DNA of 64,000 bases from NCBI GenBank assembly GCA_964580965.1, contig CAZOLZ010000004.1, positions 1 to 64,000 of the forward strand. The letters run 5' to 3'. The notes beneath the pieces were generated by a model. The model was given only the letters and a program-made list of their open reading frames with translations, had not been told where the DNA came from and did no database searches. This stretch comes from CAIUKX01 sp964580965 (lineage in GTDB: Bacteria; Bacteroidota; Bacteroidia; Flavobacteriales_D; Crocinitomicaceae). Made by a program: the position numbers and the translations under genes. Positions 29,018 through 37,456 of this stretch are shown here, piece after piece (the stretch's first letter is position 1; the number at the start of each line of letters is the position of its first letter).

Positions 29018-29052
29018 AAGAGACTGTCAGATTAGATAGTCTCTTTTTCTTT
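29018..29052 (+). terminator. Terminator of pirin-yceI operon
   Basis: AAGAGACTGTC (29018-29028) pairs with GATAGTCTCTT (29035-29045), 11 base pairs with one wobble and a 6-base loop, followed by TTTCTTT. An outer complementary pair GAGGGAAG (28998-29005) and CTTCCCTC (29061-29068) could extend the structure. The rest of the 319-base gap from here to 29276 holds the coding-like remnant listed next. Confidence 0.8.
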
Positions 29053-29129
29053 GATTACTACTTCCCTCTATTCAACAAATAAATTACCAAAAATGTTATA
29101 ATTTATAACAAAATTGAAATCATTATAAA

Positions 29130-29276
29130 TTAATAACAACGTTTATCTAATTCTTGACCGTCATTAAAAATTTCAGTTCCATCTTCAGGACCAAATTTAA
29201 ATTTAACATCCGATTTGATATCTAATAATAAAACATTGTATGAAATTGGAATACTAATTATAAGTATTTTTATACG
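29130..29276 (-). pseudogene. 48-codon coding-like remnant in frame after CoA-transferase stop
   Basis: Directly past the TAG stop of the minus-strand CoA transferase the same frame stays open for 48 codons to a TAA at 29130-29132. The translation includes LLLDIKSDVKFKFGPEDG and then EIFNDGQELDKRCY, which reads like real protein rather than spacer. There is no ATG, GTG or TTG in frame. It may be the 3' remnant of a lost gene, a stop-codon readthrough extension, or chance. No family is recognised. Confidence 0.3.
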
Positions 29277-30335
29277 CTAACTTAATTCAAAAGCAATCGA
29301 AGTTACACGTTTAGTTTGAACATTATAAATTTGTTCCTCCCTCACTAATCGTTGCGCTGTTGGATTTTCAAAAACTTCTTTTAAATCTTTAATCTTTCCT
29401 GTCGGAACATGTTCGTTATGCATTACTTTTAAAACATCGTCTGCATTAATTTCAGCGATACGTTCTTGTAACTTTCCTTGTAACAATAATCGATTAATTA
29501 CACGACTTTGATTATCTGAAAAGCGAATATCTGTTTTTAAATCTTCTAACTGTAAATAATCACACAATTTTTCAAAATGAGTATTTGAACCAATAGCAAA
29601 GGTGATTTGAGCATTGTCTTTTGTTGTGAAAATTTCTCCATAAGGAGCTATATTTGGGTGTAAACTTCCTATTCTTTCAGGAATATGTTGTTGCATCAAA
29701 TAATTAGATGCTTGGTTAACTAAACTACTTACTGCTGCATCGTATAATGAAACAGTCACCGTTGTAGCTTTACCTGACTCTTTTAGCTTTAACATTGCAA
29801 CTAAAATCCCTTCTTTTAACTGATGAGCAGCTAAAACATCAATCATTGCAACAGGCATTTTAACAGGTCCACTTTCAGATGTACCATTCATTGACATAAA
29901 ACCCGTTTCTGCTTGAAGAATTAAATCATAGGCAACACGATCGCTTTCTTTTCCAAATCCACTTATTTTCCCAATAATTAAACCTGGATTACATTTTCTT
30001 AGGACAGATTCTTCCAATCCTAATTTTTCTTGATCACCATGCTTAAAGTTCATTATTAATATGTCAGCAACTTTAATCAATTGTAAAAAATCCTGATGAT
30101 CTTCTTCTGTACGAAGATTCAATTGAATGTATTGCTTTTTATAATTTACACTTGAAAAATAAGCAGAAATAATCGATTCTTTATTTTCATTTGGTAATTT
30201 CCAGGAACGAGTTACATCGTATCCTTTTTTATTTTCAACCTTAATAACTTTTGCTCCTAATTCAGCAAAAAAAGTCGCTACACTTGGTCCAGCTAATACA
30301 GTCGATAAGTCAACTACTAATAAATCTTCAAACAT
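29277..30335 (-). CDS. CaiB/BaiF family (class III) CoA transferase
   Basis: 352 residues. The N-terminal start VVDLSTVLAGPSVATFFAEL and AKVIKVENKKGYDVTR are standard for family III CoA transferases, which move CoA between carboxylic acids through an aspartyl-CoA intermediate; that aspartate is in RVAYDLILQAETGFMS (about residue 132). The C-terminal portion with HVPTGKIKDLKEVFENP is also typical. The substrate cannot be inferred and no acyl-CoA pathway genes are adjacent. It starts just downstream of the dnaA terminator. See the neighbouring entry for the open frame that continues past its TAG stop. Confidence 0.9.
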   Translation of the reverse strand: MFEDLLVVDLSTVLAGPSVATFFAELGAKVIKVENKKGYDVTRSWKLPNENKESIISAYFSSVNYKKQYIQLNLRTEEDHQDFLQLIKVADILIMNFKHGDQEKLGLEESVLRKCNPGLIIGKISGFGKESDRVAYDLILQAETGFMSMNGTSESGPVKMPVAMIDVLAAHQLKEGILVAMLKLKESGKATTVTVSLYDAAVSSLVNQASNYLMQQHIPERIGSLHPNIAPYGEIFTTKDNAQITFAIGSNTHFEKLCDYLQLEDLKTDIRFSDNQSRVINRLLLQGKLQERIAEINADDVLKVMHNEHVPTGKIKDLKEVFENPTAQRLVREEQIYNVQTKRVTSIAFELS

Positions 30336-30342
30336 GGGTATA

Positions 30343-30367
30343 TAAAAAAAGCCATCCGAAGATGGCT
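30343..30367 (-). terminator. dnaA terminator with UUCG tetraloop
   Basis: On the minus strand AGCCATC, loop TTCG, GATGGCT, then a run of T (complement of 30343-30350). A seven-pair stem closed by the very stable C(UUCG)G loop and a T tract is a textbook intrinsic terminator. It ends only 7 bases before the CoA-transferase ATG, so that gene needs either read-through or a start from within the hairpin region. Confidence 0.9.
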
Positions 30368-30374
30368 AATAAAT

Positions 30375-31805
30375 TTATTGGATTGTTAATTTCTTTTCTA
30401 AATCTGCTAAATAAACTTTAAATTGTTTGTCAGTATCAGCTAAATTTGTAACAGTTCTACATGCATGAAGAACAGTAGCATGATCTTTTCCTCCGCAATG
30501 AGCACCAATATTTGCTAATGAAGATTTAGTCATTTTCTTAGAGAAGTACATTGCAATTTGTCTTGCTTGTACCACTTCTCTTTTTCTTGTTTTTGATTTC
30601 AACATATCTAAAGGTAAGTCGAAATAATCGCAAACAATTTTTTGGATGTATTCGATAGAAACTTCGCGTGCAGTATTTTTCACAAATTTGTCTATCATTT
30701 GTTTTGCTAACTCTAACGTAATAGCTTTTTTATTTAATGAAGCTTGAGCTAATAGAGATGTCCAAGCACCTTCCATCTCACGAATATTTGTGTTGATGCT
30801 ATATGCCAAATACTCGATTACATCCTTTGGAAGATCTATACCATTTCCGTACATTTTCTTCTCTAAAATTGCGATTCTTGTTTCTAAATCTGGAACTGTT
30901 AAATCTGCTGAAAGCCCCCATTTAAATCGAGATAACAAACGTTGTTCCATACCTTGCATTTCAACTGGAGCTTTGTCTGAAGTTAAAATGATCTGTTTAC
31001 CATTTTGGTGTAAATGGTTAAAAATATGGAAAAATACATCTTGTGTTTTTTCTTTTCCTGCAAAGAATTGAACATCATCAATGATTAAAACATCAATCAT
31101 TTGATAGAAATGAATGAAATCATTCGTAGATTGGCTCTTTAAAGCATCAATAAACTGATGAGCAAACTTTTCAGAACCAACATATAAAACTGTCTTGTTT
31201 GGAAATTGATTTTTGATTTCAATTCCAATAGCGTGTGCCAAATGAGTTTTTCCTAAACCAACCCCACCGTAAATTAACAGTGGATTGAAAGCTGTCCCTC
31301 CTGGTTTGTTAGCAACTGCATAACCTGCGGAACGTGCTAATCTGTTACAATCTCCTTCAACAAAGTTTTCAAAAGAATATGTCGGATTTAAATTAGAATC
31401 AACATTTACTTTCTTTAATCCTGGAATTATAAATGGATTTCTAATTTGATTTTCATTCAAATTTAATGGCATTGAAACAGGAGCATTTTTAAGCTCTTTT
31501 TTATTTAATGCAGGTAATTTGACAGTGTAAGGAGTAGAATTTGTTGAATTATTCTCCATTAATATACTATATTCCAAACGAGCTTCTGGACCAATTTCTT
31601 TGTGAATAACCTTTCTTAACAAAACAATGTAATGTTCTTCCAACCACTCGTAGAAGAAATGTGATGGAACTTGAATTGTTAAAATGTTTCCATCAAATTT
31701 TATAGGAACAATCGGCTCAAACCAAGTTCTAAAAGCTTGTAAAGAAATATTGTCTTTAATTACTCTTAAACATGCATTCCATGCCGCCTCGTGATTACCA
31801 TTCAT
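30375..31805 (-). CDS. dnaA: Chromosomal replication initiator DnaA
   Basis: 476 residues with all four domains. Domain I (about 1-80) includes FRTWFEPIVPI. A short linker (about 85-140) is followed by the AAA+ domain with Walker A GGVGLGKT (180-187) and Walker B VLIIDDVQFF, and then domain IV with the DnaA-box-binding signature GGKDHATVLHACRTV near the C-terminus. It opens the replication origin when bound to ATP. The gene stands alone; dnaN or other usual origin neighbours are not adjacent, and the upstream gap has no recognisable DnaA boxes. Confidence 0.97.
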   Translation of the reverse strand: MNGNHEAAWNACLRVIKDNISLQAFRTWFEPIVPIKFDGNILTIQVPSHFFYEWLEEHYIVLLRKVIHKEIGPEARLEYSILMENNSTNSTPYTVKLPALNKKELKNAPVSMPLNLNENQIRNPFIIPGLKKVNVDSNLNPTYSFENFVEGDCNRLARSAGYAVANKPGGTAFNPLLIYGGVGLGKTHLAHAIGIEIKNQFPNKTVLYVGSEKFAHQFIDALKSQSTNDFIHFYQMIDVLIIDDVQFFAGKEKTQDVFFHIFNHLHQNGKQIILTSDKAPVEMQGMEQRLLSRFKWGLSADLTVPDLETRIAILEKKMYGNGIDLPKDVIEYLAYSINTNIREMEGAWTSLLAQASLNKKAITLELAKQMIDKFVKNTAREVSIEYIQKIVCDYFDLPLDMLKSKTRKREVVQARQIAMYFSKKMTKSSLANIGAHCGGKDHATVLHACRTVTNLADTDKQFKVYLADLEKKLTIQ

Positions 31806-32170
31806 AGTTTTGTCCTTTATCTCTTTATAGTTATTAAAATACTTTGTTAAAAACTTTATCTTTGACTCAAACCCTTGTAATTAGATGGCTTGACTTTGAT
31901 TCAATTTCAGATTACAAATATTTACATAAAAAAGTTTAAAAAAAAATGATTTTACTATTGTTAAATAAAAAAATTTTACATCTAAAAAGCTTTTATTGAG
32001 TTCTTTTGAATTAACCATCTGATAACAAGCAAAATATTCTATGTTTTCATTTTTGAAAAAAAATTACTCGAACAAAAAAGGCAATAAAACGTAAAAAACT
32101 AATTGTTTAGCGAAGATTTAATTTGATAAAACAATTTACTAAGTTTACAATAAAATAAAAATTTATCACT
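31806..32170. other. 365-base divergent intergenic region, dnaA / thioesterase
   Basis: Very AT-rich spacer between divergent dnaA and the thioesterase operon. I found no DnaA boxes (TTATCCACA or close forms), no tRNA and no open frame with coding character. The only signal is a TAAGTTTA box near its right end. No full -7 match is seen for dnaA. Confidence 0.6.
32140..32147 (+). promoter_or_regulatory. Probable promoter box TAAGTTTA
   Basis: Seven of eight positions match TAnnTTTG, 23 bases before the GTG of the first gene of the five-gene operon. A TTG occurs upstream at 32123-32125, but the 14-base spacing is shorter than usual. Confidence 0.35.
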
Positions 32171-32590
32171 GTGAAAATTCAATTTTCTGAAAAAACTTTT
32201 TTAAGGGTTCGTTACAGCGAAACAGATAAAATGGGATATTGTTACTACGGAAATTATGCACAATACTTTGAAGTTGGTAGAGTTGAGGCTTTGAGGAATT
32301 TAGGGCTTAGTTATAAATCAATGGAAGAAAATGGCATTATGTTACCAGTGTCTGAATTTCAAGTTAAATATTACGCGCCAGCTTTTTATGATGATTTACT
32401 TTGTATAGAAACTAAAATTACAGAATTAAGAGGTCCAAGACTTTTTTTTGAATATGAAATTACAAATGAAAAAGGAGTATTAATTGCAAAAGCTTCTACC
32501 CTTCTTGTCTTTGTAAGTTCTGAAAACATGAAACCAATTACTCCACCAGAATACTTCATCAAATTAATTCAATCACATGAGCAAGTATAA
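32171..32590 (+). CDS. Acyl-CoA thioesterase, YbgC/4HBT hotdog family
   Basis: 139 residues from a GTG start. The hotdog-fold motif RVRYSETDKMGYCYYGNYAQ carries the catalytic aspartate of the 4-hydroxybenzoyl-CoA thioesterase class, and VEALRNLGLSY plus the later FFEYEITNEKG strand fit the family. It should hydrolyse short-chain or aromatic acyl-CoA in the cytoplasm. First gene of a compact operon: its last 14 bases overlap the next gene. GTG is used because no ATG lies upstream near the promoter box and the motif begins shortly after. Confidence 0.9.
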   Translation: MKIQFSEKTFLRVRYSETDKMGYCYYGNYAQYFEVGRVEALRNLGLSYKSMEENGIMLPVSEFQVKYYAPAFYDDLLCIETKITELRGPRLFFEYEITNEKGVLIAKASTLLVFVSSENMKPITPPEYFIKLIQSHEQV

Positions 32591-33545
32591 TTTTAAAGTC
32601 GATTGTATTAATTCCAATGATTTAAAAAAAATTATAAATCATAGAGATGGAGAACAAAAAATTGGAGAAACAATCCAAACAGATTGGACACATTCTATTT
32701 GTAAATTTGTCATCCTTGGCGTAATTGATGACATAGGACCTCAAGCAAATTTAGGACTTCCCGGAGCTGTAAATGGATTCACCCCATTTCTTCATAAATT
32801 TCTAAACATGCAAGATAATCGTTATCTTAAAGGGGAGTCCATCGGTTTATTCGGAACAATAAAAAGTGACTACAAATTTACATCAATTGATGAAGCAAGA
32901 GACTATGTAAATCATCTAGATAACTATATTTCTAAATGTATATCACAAATTCTTGAGCAAAATAAAATACCAATCCTTATAGGTGGAGGGCATAACAATG
33001 CATATCCTCTTTTAAAAGCTTCGTCAAAATATTATAATCAAAAAATTGATTGTATAAACCTTGACCCTCATGCAGATTGTAGAGCTTTAGAAGGTAGGCA
33101 TAGCGGCAACCCATTCTCTTATGCATTTAAGCGCAATTACCTTAATACTTACACCGTTTTTGGACTACATAAACCCTACAACAGTGAATCGATTTATCAA
33201 TTTTTAGATAAACATAACTGCCTGTATTCATTTTTTGAAGATTACATCGATTCTCCTGAACAATTTATTAATGATCTTTATAATTTTAACGCTAACAGGA
33301 ACAAACATCTCATGCTCGGAATTGAGTTAGACCTTGATGCTATTGCTATGATGCCAACATCTGCTTTCACGCCATCAGGTGTATCAATTGAATGGGCGAG
33401 AAAATATGTTAGAATGTTATCAAAAGAAAATAAAATTTGTTATCTTCATTTAACAGAGGGAGCGCCAATTTCGACTATAGAAGATAAAATTATTGGTAAA
33501 ACTTTAGCATACTTAACTGCTGATTTTATTATAGCAAAACAATAA
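32577..33545 (+). CDS. Formimidoylglutamase-like arginase/ureohydrolase
   Basis: 322 residues with the binuclear manganese site of the arginase fold: His139 in IGGGHNNAYP, Asp163, His165 and Asp167 in LDPHADCR, and Asp252/Asp254 in GIELDLDAI. NLDPHADCRALEGRHSGNPF resembles formimidoylglutamases, which release formamide from N-formimidoyl-glutamate in histidine breakdown. No other histidine-degradation gene is nearby, so a different guanidino or formimino substrate is possible. It overlaps the thioesterase gene by 14 bases and the patatin gene starts 5 bases after it. Confidence 0.82.
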   Translation: MSKYNFKVDCINSNDLKKIINHRDGEQKIGETIQTDWTHSICKFVILGVIDDIGPQANLGLPGAVNGFTPFLHKFLNMQDNRYLKGESIGLFGTIKSDYKFTSIDEARDYVNHLDNYISKCISQILEQNKIPILIGGGHNNAYPLLKASSKYYNQKIDCINLDPHADCRALEGRHSGNPFSYAFKRNYLNTYTVFGLHKPYNSESIYQFLDKHNCLYSFFEDYIDSPEQFINDLYNFNANRNKHLMLGIELDLDAIAMMPTSAFTPSGVSIEWARKYVRMLSKENKICYLHLTEGAPISTIEDKIIGKTLAYLTADFIIAKQ

Positions 33546-33550
33546 AATGA

Positions 33551-35755
33551 ATGAGTAATGAGAAAAAAATATCATTAATTCAATTTGGAAAAACTTTTTT
33601 TCCAATACAGCTTATTGTGGGGCATATAAAGTATAATCTTCTTGCAATATTTTATTGGTCTCTGTTATTTTTAATCGTCTCCGATAATTTTGGTTCATCA
33701 TTTGGAGTTCCCTATTTATTTTTATCTCCAGAATATTTAGGTTCAGTAAATGAAATTGCCTTTTTCCTTGTGGGATTTTCTATTGGTGGATTTACAATGG
33801 GATTTAATACCTACAGCTACATAAAACTTGGTCCTCACTACCCTTTTTTACTTGTAGTTCGTAAACCATTTTTGAAATTTTCTGTTAATAATTCATTATT
33901 ACCTTTAATTTTCATTTTGTTTTACATATATAAAATTGCTTCTTTTCAATCCAATGAGGAGCTAAACACTCCTATTCAAACATTTATTTACATTCTATCA
34001 TTTATTGGAGGTATAGGTCTATTTATGTTATTTTCATTACTGTACTTCTTTCCAAAAAAACAGTCTTCAATATCAGCTTTACACTCAAAAAATGATCAAG
34101 ATTACTCTACTGAAATACCATCAATTATTAATGAAAAGTCATACATATACATTGGCAAAAACCTCAGGTTTTTCAAAAGTAGAAGTGTAAAACATTTAGA
34201 CGAAGATTTGAGAGAGCGAATATTTAATTCAAACAAAATTAATACTTCTTTGTTTGAAGTTATTACTATAGCAACTTTTATATCCATTGGTTTATTCAGA
34301 GAGTATTCAATTTTTGAGATCCCTGCTTCTATGAGTATCATTTTACTTTTCACTGTGATTCTAATGCTATTTAGTGCGATGTTATCATGGTTTCGAAGAT
34401 GGACTTATCCTATTCTTTTTATTGCTATACTAGCTATGGATTACTTTAGTGTTAACACAAATATGTTTACATACAAAAGTTATGCTTATGGTTTAAATTA
34501 TGAAGAAAAAAACAACAAAGAGTATTCTCTTAAGACCATAAAAGAAAACGATACAGTATCAGAACCTAAAACGAGAAAAAATTACATCAATATTTTAAAT
34601 GAATGGAAAAAACAAACAGGTCAAGACAAACCGAAATTAATCATCACAAATTCATCAGGAGGTGGCTCTAGAAGTGCCTTATGGACATTTACAGTACTTC
34701 AAAAAGCTGATGAGCAATTGAAAGGTAAATTATCTAGACACATTCAATTAATGACAGGAGCATCTGGTGGTATGGTTGGAGCTGCATACTTTAGAGAGTT
34801 GATGTTGCGTTCATTAAAAGGGGAAATAAAAAATATGCATTCAGGTATTTTTAGAGATAAAATATCCAAAGACTTATTAAATAAATTAGCTTTTGCATTA
34901 TCAACAAATGATTTATTTTTTAGGTATGCAGATGTTGAGATAGACGGGAATATCTATGCAAAAGATAGAGGATATGCTTTTGAAGAACAGCTACATAAAA
35001 ATACTGACAACTTTTTAAATCATAATTTAGGGTATTACTCTTACTATGAAAGAAAAGGAGAAATTCCAATTATTGTATTTACACCAACGATTGTGAATGA
35101 TGGAAGAAGGATGTTAATTTCATCTCAATCACTTCAATTTCTCACATCAAATCAAACAAATCCTAAATCTCTTACACCTTCATATGAAAACATCGATTTT
35201 CAATATTTTTTTAGAGATAATGATCCAAACAATGTTCGCTTCTCATCTGTAATTCGATCTCAAGCAACATTTCCATTTGTCCTCCCTATGTTGACACTTC
35301 CGACAAATCCAGGAGTCCAATTAATGGATGCAGGTCTAAGAGACAACTATGGAGGTAAAATGATGATTGAATTTTTATATGACCTACAAGATTGGATTGA
35401 TGAAAATACCTCTGGGGTTATCATTCTACAAATTAGAGACACAAAGAAATTATTATATAACGAAACTTATCAAAAAGTTTCTATGCTTGATAAAATAACT
35501 TTGCCTTTTGGAAATATGTATAAAAACTTCACAAATACGCAAGACTTTAATCAAGAAGAGTTATTAAAAGTAGGAACAACAAACTTAAAATTCCCTGTTG
35601 AGTTTATTGAATTTAATTTAAGAGAAAATAAAAGAGATCGTATTTCACTCTCTTGGCATTTAACTAAAAATGAAAAGCAAAAAATTGAAAGAGCATTTAA
35701 AAGCTCTAGAAATCAGGCTTCTTTAAAAAAACTGAGTAAACTTTTAAATAAATAA
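33551..35755 (+). CDS. Membrane-anchored patatin-like phospholipase
   Basis: 734 residues. The N-terminal third (about 20-310) contains roughly six hydrophobic segments, for example LLAIFYWSLLFLIV and FIYILSFIGGIGLFMLFSLL, so the protein sits in the inner membrane. The C-terminal half is a patatin domain with oxyanion loop SSGGGSRSALW, nucleophile Ser405 in GASGG and catalytic Asp593 in MDAGLRDNYGG. The dyad is complete, so lipase activity is expected. There is no beta-barrel, unlike the other patatin in this window. The receiver-cyclase-HD gene begins 2 bases after the stop, which suggests a functional link. Confidence 0.82.
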   Translation: MSNEKKISLIQFGKTFFPIQLIVGHIKYNLLAIFYWSLLFLIVSDNFGSSFGVPYLFLSPEYLGSVNEIAFFLVGFSIGGFTMGFNTYSYIKLGPHYPFLLVVRKPFLKFSVNNSLLPLIFILFYIYKIASFQSNEELNTPIQTFIYILSFIGGIGLFMLFSLLYFFPKKQSSISALHSKNDQDYSTEIPSIINEKSYIYIGKNLRFFKSRSVKHLDEDLRERIFNSNKINTSLFEVITIATFISIGLFREYSIFEIPASMSIILLFTVILMLFSAMLSWFRRWTYPILFIAILAMDYFSVNTNMFTYKSYAYGLNYEEKNNKEYSLKTIKENDTVSEPKTRKNYINILNEWKKQTGQDKPKLIITNSSGGGSRSALWTFTVLQKADEQLKGKLSRHIQLMTGASGGMVGAAYFRELMLRSLKGEIKNMHSGIFRDKISKDLLNKLAFALSTNDLFFRYADVEIDGNIYAKDRGYAFEEQLHKNTDNFLNHNLGYYSYYERKGEIPIIVFTPTIVNDGRRMLISSQSLQFLTSNQTNPKSLTPSYENIDFQYFFRDNDPNNVRFSSVIRSQATFPFVLPMLTLPTNPGVQLMDAGLRDNYGGKMMIEFLYDLQDWIDENTSGVIILQIRDTKKLLYNETYQKVSMLDKITLPFGNMYKNFTNTQDFNQEELLKVGTTNLKFPVEFIEFNLRENKRDRISLSWHLTKNEKQKIERAFKSSRNQASLKKLSKLLNK

Positions 35756-35757
35756 AA

Positions 35758-37455
35758 GTGGAAGATTACATAAATTTATTATTAGTTGTTAATAATTACA
35801 AACATATTAATAACCTCAAAGAGGTGTTAATAGGTAATGGTAACAACATTTGGTCATGTAACTCTCTTGAAGAAGCTGAAGAATTTGTTACAGTTAAAGA
35901 GACAGGGATTATCATCATAGATATTGACCAATTTCATATAAAAGATTCAACTTTTATTCAAAACATACGGTCAAAGAGTAAGGTCAAAAATAATTATATT
36001 ATCGCATTAACATCAAACACATCCCAAGGGATTCAAATGGTTAAAGGAATGCATGATGGAGTTATTGATTATATTACGTTACCTTTAAATTCAAATCTAG
36101 TTAAAGCTAAAATTGATGTTTATAAAACTTTATTTTTCAAGGATCAGAAAATCAATTCTTTATTAAAAAACATTTTCCCTGAAAATGTTTTAAATGCTTT
36201 AAATAAAAAAGGGAAATTTAGCCCAACAAGAATAGAGAATGGAATCGTTTTATTCACTGATTTCGTTCACTTCTCTCAAAAAGCGAAAAGAATAAAACCC
36301 ATGAAACTTTTAAAAAAGTTGGAGTTTTATTTCAACCAATTCGATGAAATTATCGAACGGTATAATCTTGAAAAAATCAAAACTATTGGTGACTCCTATA
36401 TGGTCATTGGAGGTGTTACAGAACAAAATAATTCTCCTGCTATAAGGGCTTGCCTTGCCGCTTTAGAGATGAGAGACCTCATGATTAATGAAAAAAATCA
36501 AAGTGAAGCATTAAACTCAGAATATTGGGAAATCAGAATAGGAATTCATAGTGGACCATTAGTAGCGGGAATTATTGGAACTAAAAAGATAAGCTTTGAT
36601 GTATGGGGAGACACTGTAAACATTGCTTCAAGTGCAGAACATAACTCTGAGAGTAACCAAATAACAATTACATCTGCTGTAAGGGAGCAGATCGGAAATT
36701 ACTTCGTTACCAATGAACGAGGTGAAATTGAGATTAAAAAACGAGGAGGCAAAATTAGTATGTATTTCCTTGAAAAATTGAAAAAAAAATACAGTCTATA
36801 TGACGAAGGTAAAATTCCAAACCAAGAAATTAGGGTATTATGTGATTTAACTAACATTGACTTCAATCACATGAGAAGAGACATTCTAAGCAGACTTCAA
36901 TCTCTTTTACCAGAAGAACTTATTTACCACGATATTTCGCATACACTGAATGTTGAAAAAGCTGCTTTAATATATGCTAAACTAGAAGGAGTTTCGGATG
37001 AAGATACACACCTTCTTCAGACAGCTGTTTTATTTCATGATGCAGGATTCATTGTTTCAAATTACGACAATGAAAAATTTGGAGTTCAACTAGCAAAAAA
37101 AACATTACCTAAATATGGTTATACTGATAATCAAATTCAAATTATTTCATCAATCATAGAAACAACAAAATTTAAAGCTAAGGAACCCCAAACAATCTTA
37201 GAAAAAATAATGAAAGATGCTGACCATGATTATTTAGGTAGAGAAGATTATTTTAAGGTAGCTCAAAAACTAAGAGATGAATTAGAAAATTATGGAAAAA
37301 AAATGAATGAAATAGAATGGATAGAATTTCAAATTGACTACCTTGAAAAAAAACATAAATTTTATACTCAAACTGCACAAAACATTAGAAAGCAAAGTAA
37401 ACAAAATAGAATAAACGATTTAAAAACTCAACTTAAAGCATTAAAAAATATATGA
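35758..37455 (+). CDS. Degenerate receiver - class III nucleotide cyclase - HD domain protein
   Basis: 565 residues from a GTG start. Residues 1-120 form a receiver-like domain keeping Asp55 but with Asn12-Asn13 for the acidic pair and Leu108 for the lysine, so normal phosphorylation is doubtful. The class III cyclase domain (about 155-320) has metal aspartates Asp168 and Asp212, adenine-type Lys208 and Asp281 and Asn288. The transition-state arginine is replaced by Ser292 (NIASSAEHN). An HD domain follows (His395, His427-Asp428, Asp489), usually a phosphohydrolase site. It may make and break a cyclic nucleotide, or be a sensor only. Tightly coupled to the patatin and adenosyltransferase genes. 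Confidence 0.83.
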   Translation: MEDYINLLLVVNNYKHINNLKEVLIGNGNNIWSCNSLEEAEEFVTVKETGIIIIDIDQFHIKDSTFIQNIRSKSKVKNNYIIALTSNTSQGIQMVKGMHDGVIDYITLPLNSNLVKAKIDVYKTLFFKDQKINSLLKNIFPENVLNALNKKGKFSPTRIENGIVLFTDFVHFSQKAKRIKPMKLLKKLEFYFNQFDEIIERYNLEKIKTIGDSYMVIGGVTEQNNSPAIRACLAALEMRDLMINEKNQSEALNSEYWEIRIGIHSGPLVAGIIGTKKISFDVWGDTVNIASSAEHNSESNQITITSAVREQIGNYFVTNERGEIEIKKRGGKISMYFLEKLKKKYSLYDEGKIPNQEIRVLCDLTNIDFNHMRRDILSRLQSLLPEELIYHDISHTLNVEKAALIYAKLEGVSDEDTHLLQTAVLFHDAGFIVSNYDNEKFGVQLAKKTLPKYGYTDNQIQIISSIIETTKFKAKEPQTILEKIMKDADHDYLGREDYFKVAQKLRDELENYGKKMNEIEWIEFQIDYLEKKHKFYTQTAQNIRKQSKQNRINDLKTQLKALKNI

Positions 37456-37456
37456 T

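Noticed and set aside
33551..37455. Calling the patatin-cyclase pair a CBASS operon
   Set aside because: No CD-NTase is present; the synthase-like domain is a class III cyclase, and no Cap2/Cap3-type accessory gene or mobile element is nearby. Kept only as a hypothesis of a signal-effector pair.
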